Assembly: GCA_002794775.1 (NCBI GenBank)
Contig: NBAY01000006.1
Coordinates: 1 to 64,000 of the forward strand
Reading direction: 5' to 3'
From: Porodaedalea pini
Taxonomy: Eukaryota; Basidiomycota; Agaricomycetes; Hymenochaetales; Hymenochaetaceae
Length of the DNA: 64,000 nucleotides
The notes under the pieces were generated by a model. That model was given only the letters and a program-made list of their open reading frames with translations, searched no databases and was not told where the DNA came from. Shown piece by piece: positions 9,657-22,023 of this stretch (its first letter is position 1; each line of letters opens with the position of its first letter). Both the position numbers and the translations under genes were made by a program.

Positions 9657-11759
9657 TCATAACAACGACTTGCTCATATACGGCCCATCTAGCTCATACC
9701 CCAGCCTCCGATAGTAGTCCCTCGTCCCAACGCCAGAAATGACAGCAAGCTTCACGCTCCCATGCTCCTCCCGCGCAATGCGCTCCGCCTCCTCCATAAG
9801 CAGCGTCCCAAAGCCCTGGTGCTGGAACTTCGACGGATCGCGTCCATGCACGGGTACGGCGGTTCCATACACGTGCAGCTCGCGCACGATGCTGCTCCCG
9901 CCCTCCGCGCCGTCCTTCCGCACGAGCTCGGGCCGGAAGGTGCCCTCGTCGGAGCATTTGCGCAAACGGAGTAGACCGACGAGGATGTCCCGCTCTGGGT
10001 CTTCGTAGGAGAGGAACGTCTCCCAGCCGCCGTTAGCGGTGTAGTCGCGCCGTAGGAGTTCGACGGATTCTGGACGGACTTTATGGTGGATTTCGTGTAT
10101 CTAAATTTCTATTTTGTTAGACTGCGGATAGACGGAATGGATGGAGTTAGAGGACGTACGCCGACTTCTCGGAAGCGCACGTCGCGACATTCGGCACCGA
10201 AGTCTTTCATACGGTTGAGAGCGAGTTCGCGTAGGTTGCCTGAGTTCTCGCATCCACTAGTGACAAGTGGCAGAGGAATATCTCTGTCCGCAGAGCAGTC
10301 AGGAATTCTCTGAGTCAAGCTCTATTCTCTTAAGACTAACCTCTGTACACGGTACACTCTGGTCCATGGCGGCACAAGAGCCAATATTCTTGCCACGACA
10401 TCCACGAGCACATTCGGCGTATAGTTCTTATACCGTCCGGTGCGCCAGAGTTCATATAAGCCCGTCCCACGTATGACGAGCGTCGGGTAGATCTTGAGGC
10501 CGTCGCTGCGGAAAGCGGGGTTCTCGAAGTACTCCTTGAACTGCTCGAGGTCGCGCTCGACGCCGACGTTCGGGAGATCCGGCATCATGTGCGCGACGAC
10601 CTTGAAGCCCGCGTCTTTAGCGAGGTGGAAGGACTCGGAGACGGCGCGCACGGTGTGTCCCCGGTTCGTGTCACGCGCGACGTCCTCGTAGACGGACTGC
10701 ACGCCTATTTCGAGGCGCGTGCAGCCGTAGCGGAGCATTTGGCTGGGCAAGATGAGGGGCTGCTGAGCATAGGTGAGCTGGAAGGCTTTACCTTAGGTGC
10801 GGTCGGAGACAGTAATCGGGTCGTGTTTCGATTGTGATACCAATCGCTTTTGATTTACTCTGTTCTGAATATCTGTAGAAATTTGAGCGTTGCCGATTAT
10901 GAGCTTCCGTGCGAGCCTCTCTCACCTTACTGCTTCATCGACATCCGTACCGGTGAAGCCAGAAAGCGCATTATGCAGCTGAGCGATGAACTTCGCGCGG
11001 TAGTCCTCTGGCATGCTCATGAAAGTCCCTCCCATGATAATGAATTCAACCTGAAATTCACTCGTTAGAAACTGGACTCTACTGGAACATCTTCCGATCA
11101 TGCCTTGTCGACGCTGTGTCCCAGACTCTTCAGCTGTTCTACGCGGCCTCTTGTCTGCTCGTATGGATCGTAACGTGCTCGAATGGCACGCATGCTAGTT
11201 GGTTCGTAACCTGTATAGCTCTGTGTACTGTAGTCGAAGTCGGAATCTGGACCGCCGGGGCAGTATCTGTGTTCCGAGTCATTCAAACAAGACTTGCGCG
11301 AAGGAACTGAAAGAACGTACACGCATATGTTCCCGGTCATAGCGATGTGTGGACAGCGATGCGGCTTGCACATGACGGCCACTACAGCGATCTAAATACA
11401 TGCATGAACAGACGATGCAAGGATTCTCAAGATGAGCATACATACTCCGCTAGCAGTTCGTATTGGCCGTGCCTTGAGTTTTGGAAGGAGGGCCTTCTTA
11501 TAATCATCTGGAACGGCGCTGATGATGTCGACTAGTCTGTTTCCCATTTATTTCTGACTTGAATGCTATTGTAGGTTGTATAGACGCACCTGGGTACACC
11601 AGAGTATCCGTACTTCTTGCTGAGACGTGCGCGTATTTCATTGAGGGAGACGGTCTGGTTGGCATCGTGGGCCTTGATGAGCTCTGCAGCGATGGCGGAT
11701 GTGACTCTAAGTAGCTGCTCCGCCTGTGAGGGGCCTTCTGTCCGAGTGTATTGCACCAT
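9657..11759 (-). CDS. ELP3: Elp3, catalytic subunit of Elongator (tRNA acetyltransferase, radical SAM)
   Basis: Nine exons (11759-11590, 11536-11446, 11391-11321, 11266-11104, 11050-10926, 10872-10792, 10742-10341, 10283-10160, 10100-9657) join to 556 residues, the usual Elp3 length. Elp3 makes the cm5 group on wobble uridine of tRNA using acetyl-CoA and a radical-SAM iron-sulphur cluster. Visible features are RARLSKKYG at the N-terminus, the cluster motif C-x9-C-x2-C in [42 protein letters not shown], the ETRPDYC region and [10 protein letters not shown]. The GNAT acetyltransferase end has [18 protein letters not shown] and [14 protein letters not shown]. Intron 4 (11051-11103) uses a GC donor. 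The gene shares a 159-bp divergent promoter region with MRP51. An in-frame TTG at 11777 is not taken as the start. Confidence 0.97.
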
Positions 11760-11918
11760 TGTGAACCGTAGACTCAAGAGCTGAACGAGTTAGAAATTTC
11801 GAGCATTAATATCGACTCGCCACACACGAAGATCGACACAGATCGGCATTTTCCGATTTGCTAAACCGCACTCAAAAACGGTCTTTTCCGTGTCATTCGC
11901 GAAGACCGCCAACCTCAG

Positions 11919-13262
11919 ATGTCCTCGACCGCGGCGGCCAAGGTCGCAAAGGTTCCACCCTCCTCATTCTCCGTCCTCCTCCGCCGGTCAAAATTTGCCT
12001 CATATGACCCGCAGATAGGCCAAATATACACCACTTATGGAGGGAGCGCAGCTAGGGGCGACTGGGGACTCAAACGGCCCCTCGCTGTTCGTCGACGCGA
12101 CGGTCGCCTCACCGTGAGTAGCATCGACACGCTCTATCAGCAAACAGAATGGACGAGCGCGTATTCCGATACGATGTGGGTGCGCAAATTTGAAGAAATG
12201 GGTATCACGCCGGGCCTCGAAGTTGAAGGCAGCTGGGCGCCGCGACTCAATGTGCGGGCGAGGCATCAGAAGCCGCAGTGGATACAGGACTCTGACTACA
12301 CCGAGACATCACCCTCGAAGATTGAGAAGCATCTTGAGGTAACCGCACCGGTGCCCGATCCTCGCGTTATGGGCCCAAAGAGGCTCGAACGCTACCTACG
12401 CAAGGTCCGCCGTCTGCAGCCTGAATTCCAGGAATTTCTTGAGTCAGAAGCGGAGAGGAGACAGAGGCCGAGTGAGAAGGATGGACTGACATCCTCCCCG
12501 GCTTCTTCGGCGCCACCGCTTCATAGGATGGTGAAGTTTGGATCTCGCGATCACACGAGGTTCCTCAGCGACAAATTCGCGCAGGCGTGCAAAGCGGAAA
12601 ACTCGACTGTCATTCGGCCAATGCCTCACCCGACAGCAGGACTCACATACGTGTATTCTGACGAGTTGCAAACTGCAGTTACTGCAAACCCTCTTCCAGG
12701 ACGCAGACTTAGCCACATGGACGTCAAAGGAAAATTGTCTATCATTCCGGTGACCGTAGCTGTCGGCGGCTGGACTGCCAGGGAGGGCGTAGCGAAGAAA
12801 GATAAAAAAGTTACGATGACAGACTGGGGCACGAAGGAGGGAGAGCCCAGGCAAAAATTGAAGGACGGAAAGGGTATATTCAGGCCGACGGAGTGCACGT
12901 TGGTCAGTCCGCCTGAGGTGGTCGGGAAGTACCCGCATCGCTTGGATGCGGCAAGTATCAAATTGCAAGTTGCAGACTGGACCAAGGCGCACGAATCCCG
13001 TCCGAACCCGCATAGACCCGGGACCGTAGAGTACGTCGCACATCAGGAAATAGATCACACCAAACGCGCGACTCCAGCTCCCACACCGCTGCAACCTTAC
13101 CATTCCAGCTACACCATGACGAACATGAAGCGCAACCTGGTCGCGAAACCCGGCGCGGTGGAGTCGTCGGAATCAGCATCGGCGTTGTTGGACAGACTCC
13201 GAGTCATGGTTGGTGATGGGCGGGGCAAAGATCCGCGAGATGGAAAAGATCAACTGCCTTAA
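11919..13262 (+). CDS. MRP51: Mitochondrial small ribosomal subunit protein Mrp51 (bS1m)
   Basis: The intronless frame of 447 residues begins at the ATG at 11919. The N-terminus has the family signature RRSKFASYDPQIGQIYTTYGG followed by RGDWGLKRPL, and a basic start suited to mitochondrial import. Mrp51 belongs to the fungal mitochondrial small-subunit protein family (Pfam Mit_ribos_Mrp51). In yeast it is needed for translation of mitochondrial mRNAs, interacting with their 5' leaders. Other conserved patches are ERYLRKVRRLQPEFQEFL and the central PGRRLSHMDVKGKL. The C-terminal third is less conserved. The stop codon lies only 20 bp from the stop of the convergent HYPK-like gene, so their transcripts must overlap. 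Confidence 0.88.
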   Translation: MSSTAAAKVAKVPPSSFSVLLRRSKFASYDPQIGQIYTTYGGSAARGDWGLKRPLAVRRRDGRLTVSSIDTLYQQTEWTSAYSDTMWVRKFEEMGITPGLEVEGSWAPRLNVRARHQKPQWIQDSDYTETSPSKIEKHLEVTAPVPDPRVMGPKRLERYLRKVRRLQPEFQEFLESEAERRQRPSEKDGLTSSPASSAPPLHRMVKFGSRDHTRFLSDKFAQACKAENSTVIRPMPHPTAGLTYVYSDELQTAVTANPLPGRRLSHMDVKGKLSIIPVTVAVGGWTAREGVAKKDKKVTMTDWGTKEGEPRQKLKDGKGIFRPTECTLVSPPEVVGKYPHRLDAASIKLQVADWTKAHESRPNPHRPGTVEYVAHQEIDHTKRATPAPTPLQPYHSSYTMTNMKRNLVAKPGAVESSESASALLDRLRVMVGDGRGKDPRDGKDQLP

Positions 13263-13282
13263 TACTAATCATACACATGTAT

Positions 13283-13704
13283 TTATTGCGCATCTGCGGG
13301 CTTAGAACTAGGTGTTATAAGATCAATTAATGCCTTCTCGAGGTCACCCTTCCTCTCTGCAAGTGCGCGCTCTGCTTGTGCTCGGGGTATCTCGAGTTCA
13401 CGGATCTGCTCGTATGCATGAAGTTTGAAAATGTTCGTGCGGAAAGTAAAGTTAGCGCACGATAAGATCGACGTCCTCCTTCTTGGCGACAAAGCCGTCC
13501 TTCGGCGCTTTCGTGGCAGGCTTGCTAGCAAAGAGGTCACCGCCAAAAATTGCTGCCTCCATCTTTCCCTTGTTATATGACAGGCCGTCTACAAACTGTA
13601 CGCAACTTAGTTGCATGGCGAAGACGTATATTAGCCTTGTAATATAAACTCACATTCACGATGACCTCTGGCTCAGGCCTGCCATTCAACAGATTCCGTT
13701 GCAT
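13283..13704 (-). CDS. HYPK-like small UBA-type protein
   Basis: Three exons (13704-13654, 13595-13461, 13405-13283) give 102 residues. The N-terminal half has PEPEVIVNFVDGLSYNKGKMEAAIFGG, and the C-terminus is a UBA-like bundle with KKEDVDLI and ELEIPRAQAERALAERKGDLEKALI. That C-terminal helix bundle is the hallmark of HYPK (huntingtin-interacting protein K), which binds the NatA N-terminal acetyltransferase at the ribosome; the NAC-alpha UBA domain is related. The role as a NatA partner is inferred from family knowledge. The gene is divergent from HFM1, with 211 bp between starts, and convergent with MRP51. Confidence 0.82.
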
Positions 13705-13915
13705 GGCGGGGCAGTGGCGGCAGTTGGTACAACTTGAGCCTATCTCAGTGTCAACGATCGACGGCAAAGCATTACTAATCCTGCCCAAACACGCGAGTAT
13801 TTTAGTCTAAGTCCGACGCGTCGATACGACGCGACTTTGTCTAAGCTCCACCAACATCGACTTCCATTGTAATTAGAGCCTGAGCCCCGGACGCTCGCGT
13901 CGTCCGACGGAAAGG

Positions 13916-16900
13916 ATGAGTAGAGATTTCGAATTTGATGAGATATTGGAACAGTACGGTATCGACGCGGACGAGTTCAACGCGCTCGACGACTCCGGGC
14001 TGGGATTTGGCACACAGGAGGCTGGGAGCGGAGGTCACTATGGATCAGACCCGAGCCTGCAGTACTACATGGATGAGCCTGGAATAGAGGAGTATCTAGG
14101 TGAAAACTCGCGCGCTCGCTGTTGGGTGACCTGAGACTGATGTTGAGCAGAAGACATCGCACCGCCTGCAACCAGAGCTTCCGCCCCGCGTCCAGCGCCA
14201 GTGGCACAGCAATATAGCCAAAGCGGGAAATTTAACGATGAAATTGAGCAGTACGAATCCTCTGACCCATTCGGTTATGGTCCATCGAGCCCGACGCCTA
14301 ATCAGCCGCGCGGCTTCGTCGCTCCCACTGCCTATCGGGCGCCAGTGATGCGCGACGGGGTGCCCGTACCTCAGCCTGCGTACATGCAGCCGCGCACTGA
14401 GAATAAGAGTGAATCATGTGCATATACAGCACTTCGTTTAATAGCTAACCAACTTATCTGACATCAGACGCATATATGCAGCAGGGTAACGGCCGAACGC
14501 CCCAGAGATGGGGAGTGAACAATACCAACGTCCCTCAGCTGCCTGCTCAGCCACAACATAGAGCTCATGGCAGCAACCCAAGGAACGCATACAACCTGCA
14601 TCTTCGACCTGTTTCAGAGCTTCGTGAGTTCTCACCATTTTTCCTGTGAACAATTTGTACCGACATCTCTACTTTGCAGCTGACATCTACAGAGGGATAT
14701 TCAAATTTGGTGTCTTCAACGCTGTTCAATCGAAATGCTACCAAACCGTACGAATTCTTCAAATGATCCATACTTTTCATGCTGACGACTTGACTTGAAG
14801 ATAATGGAAACAAAGGAAAACATGGTGAGCTACACCTCAGTCCTTTCGAGAAAAAGTCTTCTCACTCGTACGATTGCAGGTGGTTAGCGGTATGTGCTCA
14901 TATTCCGCCAATTTTCCTCTTCTCATAAATGTACCTTCAGCTCCAACGGGAGGCGGCAAAACTGTACTTTTTGAACTGGGTCTGATCGAAATGTTGATGG
15001 CTTCTGGGCACCATTCCGGTTTCAAATGCGTTTATGTAGCTCCTACAAAGGTACATTTTCATACGGTAATTCTGCTCTTCCCTGCTCATGTATCTTGTCT
15101 CTGTAGGCGCTGTGCTCAGAACGCTCCAGGGATTGGACGGCAAAATTCGAACCCCTTGGTGTCAAATGTATGGATACTTTTTTCTGCAGAAATTCTATAC
15201 TGAAGTAACATTTTAGGTTGTGAAATGACTGGAGACACGGTTCAAACAGGCAAAAATGTTTGGTCCGCGGCACGCTACGCAAAAATCATGTAAGACGATT
15301 TCTTTTCGTGTTTCGCAGAAACCTAACTCAGTACGTGTCCAGAATTACTACGGTATGATGGGTTTAGCATCTTCCCCGTTCTCCTTCACTGAGCAATACT
15401 CCAGAGTGAGAAATGGGATAGTCTTACACGCAGCTGGTAAGCAGTCTCCACTTCAGTGTTGAAACACATTCAGACGCCATTTTTAGGCATGATCATGGCG
15501 ATTTCCTCTCTGAGGTCAAACTTTTCTTAGTAGACGAGGTATACCACTGATATCACTTATGATGACTGCGAACTCATTGAAAGTTTAGGTTCATGTCTTG
15601 AACGAGAGCCGAGGCAGCACTCTCGAAGTGGTGATTTCACGCATGAAAGCGCGCGCGCATAATATCCGATTCATTCTAGTTTCTGCGACCGTGCCTAACA
15701 TTGGGGACATTGCCGACTGGATAGGAAATCCTTCAATTGATTGCGACGTATCGGCGACTGTCTATGAGGTTGAGCCGAAATGAACTATCTAATTGACATC
15801 TATTGACCTCTTTTCCTCCTGTTAGTTTGGCGAGGAGTACCGTCCGTGCAAGATTACGCGCCACATATATGGCTATCCTCGAAAGAGCCAGAATGATTTT
15901 CAATTCGCTCGGACCCTCGACTACAAACTCTACTCTGTTATCCAGCAACACGCGTGCTCAAAACCTATCCTTGTTTTTTGTAGTACTCGAAAAGGTACGA
16001 TTCCAGCTCATATCAATTCGTATCGGCACTTATATCTTACCTCAGGCGTTTTAACGACTGCTGAACAACTCCTCAAAGAATATGACGAAGCGATAATCAA
16101 TCGGCAGACTACGCCCTGGACACCCCCAAAGCAGTGAGCAGGATTGTAAGAGTGAAAGATACAGACACTCAATTGAGGAGCAGCTTGAATCGGACTTTCC
16201 ATGATAAGAGACTCGAGAGTATGTCGTCATTATTCCTTGCATGAATAGACATCTTAAAGACTCCATAGAGCTCGCGAAGGCTGGACTTGGCGTGCATCAT
16301 GCTGGTCTCAGTCTCGACGACAGGCGAGCGACAGAGGATCTTTATCTCGATGGTTCTCTGCGGGTGATTTGTGCTACTTCAGTGAGTGAACAGTCTCTTC
16401 GGGAATCATTCGTTTTGTCAAAGCATATCCTGCAGACTCTTGCTGTCGGCGTCAACCTACGTAAGTATTGAACTTTGCATACGCGTATTAGTAGTTAATA
16501 CCTTTCTTCAGCGGCGCACACCGTCGTAATCAAAGGCGTCAAGCTCTACGTGACCAATGGCTGGCAGGAGTATTCGGATTTGGACGTCGTCCAGATGATC
16601 GGTCGAGCGGTATGCTTTTTCAACCCGTTCTCCTATACCCACGACTAATTCTGTTTGCGTAGGGTCGCCCACAATTTGGTAATGATTTTCAAATACATGC
16701 TTCAAATTTAATTAATAAAGACGTCGCTACAGACAAGGAAGGCATAGCCATCATCCTTTGCGAGCAAGAGCTAGAACATAAGTATCGCAATCTTGCACAA
16801 GGCAAGACAATCCTTGAGAGCTCGCTTCACGAGAACCTATTGGAGCACATAAACTCGGAGATCGGTATCGGAGCTATCAGTGATATTCAGAGCGCGAAAG

Positions 16901-19900
16901 ACTGGCTTCGGAACTCTTTTCTCCGACAGCGCATCCAGAAGAATCCCGGACATTATCATATTGGAAAGACGGTTGGGCAGACATGGGAAGACAAATTGGA
17001 CGAAATGGTTCTGCGAGCGGTTAAGAAGCTGGAAACGAACAAGCTTATATCTACGAGTGGAGGCGAGGACAATGCGGAACTGAGTGTTACGGAATACGGA
17101 GATATCATGAGCAAGGTCAGTCTACTGCAGACCTTTCGATGAATCGAAGATGATTCATATGTATGATTACTTCCAGTACTACATTCGTCAATCGACTGTG
17201 AGCAAAATGTTTGGCTGATGCAGAACTCTAGTTATTGACGCTCGCTTATTCTAGATGGGAAGTATTTTAAAACTCTCGGAGCGTCCCAACGTCCGAGAAA
17301 TTGTGAGTTTCGACCGCATGCTGTGTTACATCGACTGACCAGTTCGATCTTAGCTTGAGGTCATTAGCTGCGCTGAAGAGTAAGCCTCATAATGATATCT
17401 TGTTTTCCGGGAATTGATATATTGCTGTCACAGACTTGGAGATGTCAGACTTCGTGGTGGTGACAAACAGGTATGTGTACTCAAGTACTTTGAATATGAA
17501 GGTGGAGTTCAGTTTGATGCAGGTATACAACAAGATGCGAGACCATGCCGACATTCGGTACAAGATGAAGAAAGTCGAGAAAGCATCGGACAAGTCCTTT
17601 ATTCTCATACAAGTAAGACATTGCCGACCTTATTTTAAGTGGTTTTCTTGACGATATCTGTCTTGTGTAGGCTGTTCTTGGCGGTATATCTCTGAGTGCA
17701 CCGGAGTACAAAACTTCTGATAGTCAACCTGCTCTCGATGCACTCTCTGTCTTCCGGCATACGGCACGTATAGCACGGGGTACGTCTGCCTTGTTGTCCA
17801 TGTTTAGTAACTTTCCCTAACACTCTATTCACACAGTCGTTGTGGAAGTTGCTATTGTCAAGAAGAATGGCGCTCAACTCAAGCACGGTCTCGAGTTGTT
17901 GGTATTTACTAGACACGGGTAATGACTAACGCTGATGCTTTGGACAGAGTGCGTTGTTTGACTGCCAAGGCTTGGGAGGATAGACCGGTCGTTTTGAAAC
18001 AAATTGAATCCATCGGAGAGAAATCGTACGTTGAATGATCACCTTGCCGTTTTCCTATGATCTGACTTCGATTATGTAGTCTCAAGGTATGTCCCTTCAC
18101 CTTTTGTCTAGCAAGTTCTTTCCCTCATTATTTATCAGGTGCTCGCCGAGCACGGCATCACTTCGCTTCAAGCCCTTCGTAAACAAGACCCAGCAAGGAT
18201 CGAACTGGTAAGCAATAGCCACAATCTAGTCAAACCAAATCGTTGATCTGTCTCGCTTAAGCTCCTTAATCGCCGTTCGCCCTATGGCCACGAGGTCCTG
18301 CAGTTTGTTCAAGACATGCCGCAATATGGATTGTCTATCACGGTCGCGAGAAACGGCATCGTCTCGTACTCGGGCAAGAAACCGGTATCCGTTGAACTCA
18401 ATATTGAATGCCATCTCCTCCAAGCATTGTCAGGTCGAACAAAATCCAAGCAAAAGTCGCGATTCTTAGGAATGACTAGCATACTAACGACAACGTCGGA
18501 TCTGGACCTTATCGATTTTAGACGCATCTCGTGAGTGCGAAAGAAGCACGCTAGCTGTATCACCTACCCTAATTATCTTGCGACGAAAGGACGAAGGCCC
18601 TCAAGGACTCGCGATCTTTCGCCGTCACTGCCGAACTGGTGAAGCCTAGTCAGAGCGTCTGCGTACTCATAAGCTCTGTAAACGGCATTTTCTGCATTCA
18701 TAAATTTCCCCGCTTCAATTAACGGGATACTATTTTGCAGGAAAACTTCGCAGGGTTGACAGTTACACAGACGTACAAGCCTTCAGTACCAGCGAAGGAG
18801 TACCCCACCTTGGACACCCATCCAAAGACCTCAAACGATTTGCTTATCGAAGAATGTGAACAGGATCCTGAATTCTGGAACAAAATGAGAAGCGACGATG
18901 AGGATGATATCGAAGGCAAACATGGCTCAGTCCATCCGTCAGGTACGACGGCATCTGTTTCTGTCACCATGAGCTAGTTTTATGGACTGGGATGGGATAT
19001 AGCAGCGCAAGTCAGACCTCCCCTTGGACCGAAAACCATGCCCAATGGAAACTACGCGTCAGTCTAGCGCATGAAACGTTAAATCTACTTAGCTGATCTA
19101 CGTTCGTTCTACTCAGGTGCAACCATACCTGTAAAGACAAAAGTGCCTGCCGGCATCTATGGTGCGTTTCATTCTTTTCTTCGAAGACAAGCTTAAGGAT
19201 ACGACGGGCATTCGTCGGTCTAGCTGTCGCGAAGGAACGACGAGGCCTCCCCCCGCGCCCAAGAAACTCCTTGATGAAAAGAGAGGTACGCGCATTCTTA
19301 AGATTGCTTCATTGAAAAAGGTATTCATACGTGTATAGGAGCGCAAGAGTCGAATACGTCGAGCAGTATTACGGTAAAGAAAGGCAACGAGTCGACACAG
19401 AGGAAGAAGATCGTAAAAGAAGATAATAGACTCGCGGAGCTTGAATCTCTTCACAAACGCACTGGCACCAGCAACTCTCTTCGACTCGTTGAGGGACAAC
19501 GTCTCAAGCTAGACAATGAAATGCCCACTCGCAAATCCAAGGCGACGATAAAGCCGAACTTTGATGTGAAATTCGCGGATCTTAGGGACAAGCCCGATGA
19601 AGGCGAAGAGAGCGCGGATGACATGCCCGACGCAAAGGAGCTTCTGGTATCTACTCAGCCGAAGAATAAGACCAAGGACCCTTCCTCAGAAGACAGTTTC
19701 TCCAATTCTGAACTTGATGCCATTATGCTGACCGTGGACACAACCAATGCTCCTCTCGGTTCTGCTGATATATCCTCCATGAACCCCTCCCCACTTCGTA
19801 GCAACGAAACTGTATCCACTGCTGAACGAACGAAGCGGAAGTTATCCAACAAAGAAATATCAGGCACCCCGACACTTACAGAACCAGCAGCAAAAAAGAC

Positions 19901-20303
19901 GAAGCTGGTCGATCATTCCCTGACTCAATCCGATAACGAATCGCTTTTCTTTCATAACTCTTCGCTCTCTTCGACTTCTCGTCCGCCTTCTAACAGTGTA
20001 CCTGACATCGTTGACTCTGAAATTCACGACAACTATGCGGACGAGGACTACTTCGCTCTTGACGAATCAATCTTCAGCATTGTTCCTTCGACTTCTATTG
20101 CGCAGAGTGCAGACACAAACGCCAATATTGCTGAAGGTTCTATTTTGGGTGCGAATTCTTCAGGTAGAGACACAAACCAGGAGATAATGGCAGGCGCCAG
20201 GCAGAACGACGGGGAAGATGAGTATTATGATTACGGCGCAGACGAATGGGCAGACATGCAAGACTGGATGTTGAACAGCGGGTCAGTGCAGATAATCGGA
20301 TAA
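13916..20303 (+). CDS. HFM1: HFM1/Mer3-type meiotic DNA helicase with Sec63 domain
   Basis: More than thirty introns split a protein of roughly 1,450-1,500 residues. The helicase core is complete: motif I APTGGGKT (from 14941), motif II DEVH with an intron between DE and VH (15538/15589), motif III SAT in FILVSATVPNIGDIADW, ATSTLAVGVNLPAHTVVIKG, and motif VI QMIGRAGRPQF (16590-16680). A winged-helix region and a Sec63 domain follow (KKVEKASDKSFILIQ, LGGISLSAPEY, VLAEHGITSLQALR). The C-terminal region has a cysteine-rich finger, C-N-H-T-C-K-D-K-S-A-C-R-H-L-C-C (19118-19215), and then an acidic disordered tail ending at 20303. Mer3/HFM1 is a 3'-5' helicase that stabilises and extends D-loops for interfering meiotic crossovers. 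The finger and Sec63 domain separate it from Brr2-type helicases. A misleading stop at 18975-18977 lies within an intron. Confidence 0.93.
14801..14889 (+). other. HFM1: Two micro-exons of HFM1 just before the Walker A motif
   Basis: A 24-nt exon (14801-14824, encoding IMETKENM) and a 10-nt exon (14880-14889, encoding VVS plus one base) are needed to keep the frame into APTGGGKT. Both are flanked by canonical GT and AG dinucleotides: donors GTGAGC and GTATGT, acceptors TTGAAG and TTGCAG. The joined product reads MVVSAPTGGGKT, matching the helicase Q-to-I region. Confidence 0.75.
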
Positions 20304-20365
20304 GGGAAGATAATAGATACTATGGTTGTAATTGCAAGGAATTAGTGCAGGATAGTATGTTAGTA

Positions 20366-21868
20366 CTAGTGCGAAGTATCACCAGTGTGCTCTTGAGGTG
20401 GATCCATGAAAGTTGTCAGCGCATCTCTAAATCGTTCATCCCAAGCAACTTCCTTGTCTGGACGAACAATGTCCCATCCATCTTCGTTATCCTTCCACCG
20501 CATCTCTTTCTTCATTCGCTCTGCTCGAAGTTCGACTTCGGTCGGTGGTGGATGGTTTAGTTCCTCTTTTGATGGTTCCCGCTCGCCTCGAGCTAGTGCA
20601 CGCGCCGTTGCAAGTCGTTCCGGAAGAGCTTTGTAATAGTTTTCGCGAGCCTTCGCGATATCTTCACGGAACGAAGAGAGCGACCTCTGGTAATACGACT
20701 CGCCTAAACGGTCAAAGTCAAGATCGTTCTCGGGGCGGCGCTCGTCCGGAGAGAAAAGGGGTGAGACCGCTGAAGTGGATGGAGGTCCGGAGATGGGTCG
20801 GGTATAGCCCATGATGAGTCTATAAGCCGCTTCAGCACCAGCGGCAACCTTCGCGCGCTGATTAAAGAAGTCGACGACCATGAGCGGAATTTGCTTGAAC
20901 CCAATACGATTGGTGAAGGGCACGAGCAGAAGAGGCGGTTGAGGAGCGATGGTCTCAGGAGGAGGGGTAGTTGATGAAGACGAAATTGAAGAAGGAGCCA
21001 GGGCTGGGGTTGAGGGGATTTTGTATGGCGAGAAAGCTTGGGCATTCTGTGCAGAAACGAGTCGCGATTTCGTCGGGATGGGTTCGCCGCTAAGACCAGC
21101 TGCAGGCTCAGCTGATTCGGGTTCATCAAATCGTCCATCTCCCTCCAATGCATGAGCGAGTACTTCTTCGCGGTCAATGCGTACAGGCGATTCAGTCCAT
21201 CCTCGTCTTAAACCCTCCATATACTCCTTGAAAGTCATCCTGCCTATAATGATCGATCCTCCCGCAAGCTCTCTCAAGGCAGATTCCTCCTTGGAGAGAT
21301 TGGCTGGAGTAGGGACAAAGGACGAAGCGGGTGCCTCCAGGCCCTCGTCAATTCTGCGCTTGGACTTGATCTTTTCAGATATCTGCCGGGTAAGATCTCC
21401 ATGACGGCGACCGTTTTGCACGTCGTAGTCTATGGCTGCAGCGACTAGTACGGGCTATGCACAACAAGGGTGAGCTTCACAAACACAGAAAACGTTGATT
21501 CGTCGAACCTTGACATACTTCCGGAAGAAGCGCAGGCTACGATTAACATCCTCGTCACCCGGCCATTTGCAAGCATACACAGTCACTTTGCGTGGAAGCT
21601 CCATGCTATCCATGGGCTGCTGTGCAAGGTGTGCTACCCGTTTCACGTACTCTTCGCGAATGTCCCTGCATTTCTTGCGGTCGTAGGCGTACAGTCCGAG
21701 CAGCGAGGATGTGATGCCGAGGAAAATGAGCCAATTGCGGGATGGGAGCTTCGGACGCTTGGTAAACCATGATGCGGGAAGACCAGTGTATCGTAAAGCT
21801 GCCTGTACACCGCTTGACCTAGCCGCCTGAGGCGCAGGCGGCGAAGGCTTCGCGTTTTGAGTGCTCAT
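20366..21868 (-). CDS. TIM54: Tim54, inner-membrane TIM22 translocase subunit
   Basis: Two exons (21868-21509 and 21454-20366, intron of 54 nt) give 482 residues from the ATG at 21868. Tim54 is a component of the TIM22 complex, which inserts carrier proteins into the inner mitochondrial membrane. Recognised blocks are GLPASWFTKRPKLPSRNWLIFLGITSS (containing the single N-terminal membrane helix), YDRKKCRDIREEYV, LPRKVTVYACKWPGDED, FFRKYVKPVLVAAAIDY, NGRRHGD, PFTNRIGFKQIP and the C-terminal WKDNEDGWDIVRPDKEVAWDERFRDAL. A central Pro/Ser-rich linker is variable. The gene is divergent from RFA1 (155 bp between start codons) and convergent with HFM1 (62 bp between stops). Confidence 0.93.
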
Positions 21869-22023
21869 GAACAGCCAGGTTAACAATATCGATTAGAGTT
21901 TGGAATTGCCATTCTAAAAAAAATTACATAATAAACGCGTTATGTGAACTTTGGTCACAACGCGCCGAGTCGTAACTTGAATCGACCCTAGCTCCTCTCT
22001 TAAACCACAACCATCTCAGTGTC

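Noticed and set aside
18975..18977. Apparent stop that would end HFM1 early
   Set aside because: It lies within an intron (donor GTACGA before it). The frame continues through the Cys-rich finger to 20303.
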